NCBI GenBank assembly: GCA_938044705.1 | Contig: CALIOL010000011.1 | Location: 1 to 35,135 of the forward strand | Origin: an uncultured Ilumatobacter sp. | Lineage (GTDB): Bacteria; Actinomycetota; Acidimicrobiia; Acidimicrobiales; Ilumatobacteraceae | Direction of reading: 5' to 3' | Length of the DNA: 35,135 nt | Part shown: piece after piece, positions 30,601 to 35,135 of the stretch | Layout: each line of letters opens with the position of its first letter | How positions within the stretch are numbered: position 1 is the stretch's first letter | Position numbers and translations under genes: made by a program | Notes under the pieces: model-generated | What the model was told of the DNA's origin: nothing | The model's database searches: none | The model's input: only the letters and a program-made list of their open reading frames with translations

Positions 30601-31590
30601 ATGGGATCCATGAACAGCACTCCCACCTCCAGCTCGACCTGCGAGGTCAGGCACTTGTCGAAGCGATACGGCGCCCACACCGTCGTCGACGACCTGACCT
30701 TCTCCATCCCCCGCAACCATGTCGTCGGTCTGATCGGACCGAACGGCGCCGGCAAGACGACCACCATGAAGATGTTGCTCGGCCTCGTTCGACCCTCGGG
30801 AGGCGAGATCAATCTGCTCGACCGCACCGTCGGCGACTCCGGGTGGGGCAGCGCGCTCAAGCGAGTCGGCTCGATGATCGAATCCCCACCGATCTACGAC
30901 CGCCTCACGGCACGCCAGAACCTCCGCTACCAGGCCCTGGCGGTCCGCGGAGCGGTGGACGAGAGCGAGATCGATGAACTCCTCCGACTCGTCGACCTCG
31001 CAGATCGAGCCGACGACCGCCCTCGGGGCTACTCGCTCGGCATGCGCCAACGTCTCGGCATCGCCATCACCTTGATCGGCAGCCCAGAACTCGTGATCCT
31101 CGACGAGCCCGGCAACGGACTCGACCCGGCGGGCATCATCGAGATCCGCAGACTGATGGGTCGACTCCCCGAGATGGGCACGACCGTGCTCGTTTCATCT
31201 CACCAACTCGCCGAGGTCCAACAGGCATGCGACCAACTCGTGATCCTGGCGAACGGTCGCACCGTTGCACAGGGAACGACCGCCGAGATCCTCGCCGGCC
31301 GCTCGCAACACGTCTTCCACGTGACGGTCGGAGACGACGAAGCCAATCGTGCGGCGCATGCGCTGCGGGTCGCTGACCTCTCCGTCGCCGAGCGCATCGG
31401 CTCGACCTTCGTCATCGCTCCCCCGAGCGATGTGACCGGCCGCGACCTCAACCGCCTCCTCGTCGCTGCCGACGTCTTCGCCTCCACCATCAACCAACCC
31501 GTCGTGTCGCTCGAAGAAGCGTTCCTCGACCTCGTCCAAGACACCAACGTCGCACTGCCCAACCCCGCTCTGGAAGGAGCCGCATCATGA
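30601..31590 (+). CDS. ABC exporter ATP-binding protein (BcrA-like)
   Basis: A 329-residue ATPase of the bacitracin/lantibiotic-immunity type. Walker A G-P-N-G-A-G-K-T-T-T-M-K-M, signature Y-S-L-G-M-R-Q-R, Walker B L-V-I-L-D-E-P-G-N-G-L-D-P and switch His in V-S-S-H-Q-L-A-E-V are all present. The C-terminal 90 residues end S-L-E-E-A-F-L-D-L-V, typical for the family. ATG 30601 or 30610 is the start (M-G-S-M-N-S-T); upstream codons in frame are antisense to the kinase gene. The stop overlaps the permease ATG as ATGA. Confidence 0.92.
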   Translation: MGSMNSTPTSSSTCEVRHLSKRYGAHTVVDDLTFSIPRNHVVGLIGPNGAGKTTTMKMLLGLVRPSGGEINLLDRTVGDSGWGSALKRVGSMIESPPIYDRLTARQNLRYQALAVRGAVDESEIDELLRLVDLADRADDRPRGYSLGMRQRLGIAITLIGSPELVILDEPGNGLDPAGIIEIRRLMGRLPEMGTTVLVSSHQLAEVQQACDQLVILANGRTVAQGTTAEILAGRSQHVFHVTVGDDEANRAAHALRVADLSVAERIGSTFVIAPPSDVTGRDLNRLLVAADVFASTINQPVVSLEEAFLDLVQDTNVALPNPALEGAAS

Positions 31591-32303
31591 TCCGCACCGA
31601 AGTCTTCAAGCTCCGCCACCACCGCACGCCCGCCGTGCTGCTCGGAACCCTGTCGGCGGCACTGGTGGTCGCACCGATCTACTACGCGATCAAAAACCCG
31701 GCCGATGTCGCGGACATCACGATGACGTTCTCCGCGGTCTTCAGCGTCGTGTCGGCGCTGCTTGCTGCGGTGTTCGGCGGATGGCTCGTCGGTCACGAGT
31801 TCCGTCAGGGAACGCTCCGCCGGGTGCTCGGCTCCGACGCACGACGGATGCGCCTCATCGCAACGAAAGCTGGTGTCGGCGTGGCCGCCCTCGTCGGTGG
31901 ACTCGCCGTCGCTGCCGGGGTCGGCGCGCTCGCCTCGGTGGCGTCCGCGGCGTCGTTCGGCGAGTCACTGGTGTGGGACGGCGTGTTTCGCGAACTCCTC
32001 TCCGGCGGATTCACCACCTTCGTGGTCGCCTCGCTCTCGTTCGGGTTCAGCGTGCTGTTGCGCAGCGACACCTACGCCATGCTCGGCTCACTCGGCCTGA
32101 TGATCATCGTTGGTCCGTTGCTGAGTCTGATTCCGACGGTCGGCAAGTACATGCCCTCCGCCCTCACGGATGACGTTTCCGCCTGGATCGGCGATTTCGG
32201 CGAGCTCCAGGTCAGCATCGTCCCAGCCTCGCTGGTGCTCGCTGCGACGATCGGCGCACTCATGGTCGCCGCAACTGCGAGCTTCCAGCGCCGCGACATC
32301 TGA
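31587..32303 (+). CDS. ABC-2 type exporter permease (BcrB-like)
   Basis: A 238-residue membrane protein with six predicted helices. It begins M-I-R-T-E-V-F-K-L-R-H-H-R-T, and the G-H-E-F-R-Q-G-T-L-R-R-V-L-G-S-D-A-R-R stretch is the coupling helix region of BcrB/NatB-like permeases. It is cotranslated with the ATPase (ATGA overlap) and forms the exporter controlled by the divergent kinase pair. Substrate unknown; peptide antibiotics or lipids are typical for relatives. It is convergent with the PfkB gene, three bases away. Confidence 0.88.
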   Translation: MIRTEVFKLRHHRTPAVLLGTLSAALVVAPIYYAIKNPADVADITMTFSAVFSVVSALLAAVFGGWLVGHEFRQGTLRRVLGSDARRMRLIATKAGVGVAALVGGLAVAAGVGALASVASAASFGESLVWDGVFRELLSGGFTTFVVASLSFGFSVLLRSDTYAMLGSLGLMIIVGPLLSLIPTVGKYMPSALTDDVSAWIGDFGELQVSIVPASLVLAATIGALMVAATASFQRRDI

Positions 32304-32306
32304 GTG

Positions 32307-33191
32307 TCAGCGAGCCGTTGATCTCCCGACGGCCTGAGCTGCAGCAGCGAGGCCAGCCTGTGCGCTGGCCTCGTCGTCGCGTCCGGACAGTCGTGCCGCG
32401 ATGAAGCCGGCTGCGAAGGCGTCACCAGCACCGAGGGTGTTGACGACGGTGACGGGGTGAGCTGGTGCGCTGAAGGTCGAACGGTTTCGACGGGCCACGA
32501 CGACACCGTCGGCGCCGCAGGTCACCACGACCGTCTCGGCGATGTCGAGCAAGCGGGTCGAGGACTCGCGTGGATCGTCCACCCCGGCGAGCACCGCTGC
32601 TTCGTCGTGGTTGGGGAACATCACCGCGGCACCACCGAACGCAGCGCTTGCTGCGGGGACAGAGCCGGAAGACCGGAGCATCTGGGCCGACGACGGGTCG
32701 ATCGACCACGGGATGCCCTGGCGCGACGCGAGGTCGACCAGTCGAGCGAAGACTTCGGCTCCGCCTTCGGCGAACCAGGTGTATGCGGTGAGGTGCAGCC
32801 AGTCCACGCCCTCGAACCAGCCGGTGTCGACGTCGTCGATCCGCAGCGTCGCGTCACTCGACAGGTCGGACACCATCGATCGGTCTCCGGTCGTGTCGAT
32901 GATCGCAGCGACAGCACGACTCGTTGCTCCCCACCGGACGATCGCTCGAACGTCGACACCGTTGCGTGCCAGCTCATCGGTCAACATCGCTCCGAGCGGA
33001 TCGTCGCCGACCACTCCGGCGAAGCGGGCACGTCCGCCAGATGCGACGGCACCAGCGGCAACGTTTGCCGCGGAGCCTCCCGCGGCGAGCGCCACGAGGC
33101 CTGGCGTGTCCGACCCCGTGACGATGTCGGACTCACCGACGACGGTGATGTCCGCGTTGAGGTCGCCGACACAGAGCAACCGCAGCTTCAC
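32307..33191 (-). CDS. PfkB-family carbohydrate kinase
   Basis: A 294-residue ribokinase/PfkB sugar kinase. Motif 1 reads A-A-G-G-S-A-A-N-V-A-A-G and motif 2 N-T-L-G-A-G-D-A-F-A-A-G-F, with catalytic Asp257. Substrate (ribose, other sugar or nucleoside) is not readable. GTG 33191 overlaps the TetR stop as GTGA and begins K-L-R-L-L-C-V-G-D-L-N-A-D, the family start; a GTG at 33209 is less likely. It is expressed with the upstream TetR regulator, which is unusual for a sugar kinase without a transporter beside it. Confidence 0.9.
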   Translation of the reverse strand: MKLRLLCVGDLNADITVVGESDIVTGSDTPGLVALAAGGSAANVAAGAVASGGRARFAGVVGDDPLGAMLTDELARNGVDVRAIVRWGATSRAVAAIIDTTGDRSMVSDLSSDATLRIDDVDTGWFEGVDWLHLTAYTWFAEGGAEVFARLVDLASRQGIPWSIDPSSAQMLRSSGSVPAASAAFGGAAVMFPNHDEAAVLAGVDDPRESSTRLLDIAETVVVTCGADGVVVARRNRSTFSAPAHPVTVVNTLGAGDAFAAGFIAARLSGRDDEASAQAGLAAAAQAVGRSTAR

Positions 33192-33835
33192 GCCAAGCCC
33201 CTCTCGCACAGAGCGAGGAACTGGTCGGTACCCGTCTCCCCTCTCGCTCGAAGCGCTTTGGGGCTCGGTGGCTGCTCGCCGAGCAGCACTCTGATCTGGG
33301 TGTCGCGGATGACCAGGCCGTAGAAGGTCTCGAACGCCGTCGCCGGGTCCACGACTGCGAGCACACCGGACGCAGACGTCGCTGCGAGGTATGACTCCAC
33401 GATCGGACCGACGCGATGGCGACCGGAGGCCAGGAGCTCTGCGGCGAGCACCGAGTTGGTCATCGCGGCTCTGTTCAGAGCGAGCGAACGCTGATCCGTC
33501 AGCAACCGCAACAGCCCCGTCGCAAACGTCGAGAGCGTGTCGCGTGGGTCGTCATCGCCGTCGAGGGCGCTGGCGACGCGCTCCGCAGTGGCGTCCGCGT
33601 TCGACCTGATCATCGCCGAGAACAGTCCGTCGCGGTTGCCGAACCATGAGTACAGCGTCTCTTTCGAGGCACCGGCCCGGCGGGCGATCTTCAGCATCGT
33701 GACCCCGTCGGCGCCCTGCTCGAGCAACTCTTCGAACGCCGCTTCGATCACCATGGCGCGCCGCTCGTCGCGGTCCTGTGTGGGAAGGCGCCCTCGTCGG
33801 CTCGCGCCTGATCGTTTCGTCGTCTTCGAAACCAC
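33188..33835 (-). CDS. TetR-family transcriptional regulator (with PfkB)
   Basis: A 215-residue TetR-type regulator. After a basic tail (K-T-T-K-R-S-G-A-S-R-R-G-R), the helix-turn-helix covers about 25-70 with V-T-M-L-K-I-A-R-R-A-G-A-S-K-E-T-L-Y-S-W-F-G-N-R. The C-terminal ligand domain is of the AefR-like type. GTG 33835 is chosen because TACGCT lies six bases before it; the frame stays open to 34204 but that part is antisense to the next gene. It probably binds the two CGTAC-N6-GTACG sites next to its start, repressing itself, pfkB and the divergent DUF1772 gene. Confidence 0.88.
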   Translation of the reverse strand: MVSKTTKRSGASRRGRLPTQDRDERRAMVIEAAFEELLEQGADGVTMLKIARRAGASKETLYSWFGNRDGLFSAMIRSNADATAERVASALDGDDDPRDTLSTFATGLLRLLTDQRSLALNRAAMTNSVLAAELLASGRHRVGPIVESYLAATSASGVLAVVDPATAFETFYGLVIRDTQIRVLLGEQPPSPKALRARGETGTDQFLALCERGLA

Positions 33836-33864
33836 TTGACAAGCGTACCCGATCGTACGATTAT
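33836..33864 (+). promoter_or_regulatory. promoter of the DUF1772 gene
   Basis: TTGACA (33836-33841, perfect -35 consensus), 17 bases, GATTAT (33859-33864). It is the strongest sigma-70-type promoter in the window and ends about 46 bases before the ATG at 33911, leaving a leader that holds the second operator. Confidence 0.65.
33842..33847 (-). promoter_or_regulatory. -10 box of the TetR-pfkB operon (leaderless)
   Basis: TACGCT on the minus strand stands six bases before the GTG at 33835. It decides the TetR start and overlaps both the first operator and the DUF1772 promoter. Confidence 0.5.
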
Positions 33865-33886
33865 CATATCCGTACTCTTCAGTACG
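33844..33886. promoter_or_regulatory. two CGTAC-N6-GTACG operators
   Basis: Site 1 (33844-33859) and site 2 (33871-33886) are both 16 bp, with identical 5-base arms CGTAC/GTACG and six-base centres (CCGATC and TCTTCA). The centres are 27 bp apart. Site 1 covers the TetR -10 box and the spacer of the DUF1772 promoter; site 2 lies just past that promoter's -10 box. This is the arrangement expected for a TetR regulator controlling both directions. Confidence 0.7.
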
Positions 33887-33910
33887 TTTACTCATAGAAC
33901 GGATACCACC

Positions 33911-34459
33911 ATGACCACGCTCGACCTTCCTCCGACGCCAATCCACTCCGACCGTCCGCCGCACTCGCCAACCCGAAGCCACCGCCATGCTGCTCTTGCG
34001 CTCGCCGTCGCGACCACGCTCACCGGGCTCTTCGCCGGGTTCTTCCTCACCTACTCCGCCTCCGTCGTGCTCGGTCTCGCACAGGTCGACGACGTCACCT
34101 ACGTGCGCAGCTTCCAAGCGATCAACGCAACGATCCGCAATGCAGTCTTCGCGATCTTCTTCTTTGGTTGCGTGCCATCGCTTGCTTGGGCATTCGTCAC
34201 ACACCGCAACGAAGGCCGCACGTCCAAGGCGTTCCTCGGTGCGGCACTTGCCGCGTGTGCATCGGTCGTGATCATCACGTTCGCCGGCAGCGTGCCGTTG
34301 AACAACGAGCTCGCGACCTACGTGAACCTCGACGCCACCACAGCAGCAGCCGCACGCGACGATTTCGAGTCGACGTGGAACACGCTCAACCTGCTGCGCT
34401 CGATCCTCGCCGTCTGCGGACTCATCGCGGTCAGCGCCGTTCGTCGCACCGCACGCTGA
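33911..34459 (+). CDS. DUF1772 (anthrone-oxygenase-like) membrane protein
   Basis: A 182-residue membrane protein with four helices (about 27-49, 76-97, 106-126, 159-177). The V-P-L-N-N-E-L motif after helix 3 and the W-N-T-L-N-L-L-R motif before helix 4 are typical for DUF1772, whose bacterial function is unknown; fungal relatives include anthrone oxygenases. The first 25 residues are a Pro/His/Ser-rich cytoplasmic stretch. ATG 33911 follows the strong promoter and the two operators. Convergent with the CoA-transferase gene, seven bases away. Confidence 0.8.
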   Translation: MTTLDLPPTPIHSDRPPHSPTRSHRHAALALAVATTLTGLFAGFFLTYSASVVLGLAQVDDVTYVRSFQAINATIRNAVFAIFFFGCVPSLAWAFVTHRNEGRTSKAFLGAALAACASVVIITFAGSVPLNNELATYVNLDATTAAAARDDFESTWNTLNLLRSILAVCGLIAVSAVRRTAR

Positions 34460-34466
34460 GCTCCAT

Positions 34467-35135
34467 TCAGCGCCAGGCTGCGGCCGACGTACCGAGCTGA
34501 CGCGGCGGTGACGGCCACGCTCCAGCGAACGGCGCTACTGCGGTGACGCGACCGAAGTCGGAGTCGACCGAGTCGAGCAGGCGGCGATCGACGGGCACCG
34601 GGCCGGGCCTGAACGGCGCCGGAGCCCGTCGGGCGACCAGCTCGTCGCGGACACGAAGCAGCGACGTACGCCCAAGCCACGACCCGCCGACCTCGCGTTG
34701 GTGCTGGACGAGGCGAGCAGCGAGACCCGCGCCGAGAAAGCCCGTTGCGTAGTCGAGCGCCTGCACGGGCAGACCGGTCGGCACCCCGGTCGGGCGGTGC
34801 TGCTCGTCTCGTCCGAACTCGCCGCCCGCCCAGCGCACACCCGTGGTCGACTGCACGATCGAGTCGAAGCCTCTCCGCCCCGCCCATGGGCCGACCCAGT
34901 CGAACGCACAGATCTGCACGATGACGATGCCCGGGCGGATCTCGGCGACCCGCTCGGGGGTGAATCCGTGCGACGCGAGCGCCCCGGGACGGTAGGCGTC
35001 GATCCACACATCGGCGTCGGCGATCAACGCTTCCATCGCGGCCCGACCCGCTTGCGAACGCAGGTCGATCGACGTGTTTCGCTTGCCGAATCCAGTCGAG
35101 ATCACCCCGACCGGAACCGACGGAAGGTGGTCGGC
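34467..35135 (-). CDS. CaiB/BaiF family III CoA-transferase (partial, 5' end outside window)
   Basis: The C-terminal 222 residues of a family III CoA-transferase, which moves CoA between acids. Visible conserved parts are G-K-R-N-T-S-I-D-L-R, A-D-V-W-I-D-A-Y-R-P-G-A-L, G-I-V-I-V-Q-I-C-A-F-D-W-V-G-P-W and F-D-S-I-V-Q-S-T-T-G-V. The reading frame is open to the last base of the window, so the start and catalytic N-terminal Asp region lie beyond it. The rest of the C-terminus (from about A-L-D-Y-A-T-G-F-L-G-A) is typical. Substrate unknown. Confidence 0.87.
   Translation of the reverse strand, partial: ADHLPSVPVGVISTGFGKRNTSIDLRSQAGRAAMEALIADADVWIDAYRPGALASHGFTPERVAEIRPGIVIVQICAFDWVGPWAGRRGFDSIVQSTTGVRWAGGEFGRDEQHRPTGVPTGLPVQALDYATGFLGAGLAARLVQHQREVGGSWLGRTSLLRVRDELVARRAPAPFRPGPVPVDRRLLDSVDSDFGRVTAVAPFAGAWPSPPRQLGTSAAAWR

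Noticed and set aside
1-35135. tRNA, rRNA, insertion sequences, prophage or CRISPR
   Set aside because: Looked for on both strands; no cloverleaf, transposase, integrase, att-like duplication or repeat-spacer pattern was seen by eye. A tRNAscan or IS search could still find something small.

Overview
The window is a gene-dense stretch of a high-GC actinobacterial chromosome. Gaps are usually under 150 bases and the largest is about 250. The first 6.4 kb carries the actinobacterial cell-wall and division cluster in its usual order: rodA, pbpA, pknB with PASTA repeats, an oppositely oriented trpG/pabA glutaminase, then crgA. In actinobacteria this cluster usually lies near the replication origin. 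Gene content, dense packing and many leaderless starts suggest a marine or soil actinobacterium of the Acidimicrobiia (Ilumatobacter-like) type. That assignment is inference, because no rRNA gene or taxonomic marker was compared. No rRNA, tRNA, CRISPR array, insertion sequence or prophage gene was seen.

Layout: 1-3004 rodA-pbpA; 3001-3150 a possible 49-residue ORF coupled on both sides; 3147-5348 pknB; 5370-5948 trpG/pabA (-); 6032-6388 crgA. A 91-bp gap between convergent genes follows, with a 20-bp perfect palindrome and DnaA-box-like motifs. Next come a small zinc-ribbon membrane protein (-), a thiolase (-), the NAD(P)H-hydrate epimerase (+), a MarR regulator (-), a class III aminotransferase (-) and Lon protease (-), whose promoter carries an HspR-type (HAIR) site. 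12895-16465 (-) is a histidine kinase, response regulator, ABC ATPase and ABC-2 permease module. 16719-25869 holds a secreted subtilase, a ferredoxin-reductase-like flavoprotein, a double DUF427 protein, a hotdog thioesterase, a VOC protein, an AlkB-like dioxygenase, a four-gene catabolic-type operon ending in its own TetR regulator, and a peptidoglycan-binding lipoprotein. Two 46-bp hairpin repeats follow. Then come an aldo/keto reductase (-), an acyl-CoA synthetase (+), a second kinase/regulator pair (-) divergent from a second ABC-2 exporter (+), a PfkB kinase coupled to a TetR regulator (-), a DUF1772 membrane protein (+), and a CoA-transferase running off the right edge.

The most informative signals are regulatory. 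(1) The same 18-bp palindrome, CTCCACCC-N2-GGGTGGAG, lies about 67 bp upstream of the predicted leaderless starts of both the kinase gene and the ABC ATPase gene of the first module. This predicts a self-contained sensing/export circuit. (2) At least fourteen genes have a YANNNT hexamer, usually 6 or 7 bases before the start codon, with no good Shine-Dalgarno sequence; this is a leaderless promoter pattern that also helps choose starts. (3) Two TetR regulators have strong candidate operators: a 26-bp palindrome before the MBL-fold/FAH/carboxymuconolactone-decarboxylase operon, and a pair of CGTAC-N6-GTACG sites between the TetR-PfkB operon and the DUF1772 gene. (4) lon carries a HAIR site over its -35 box.
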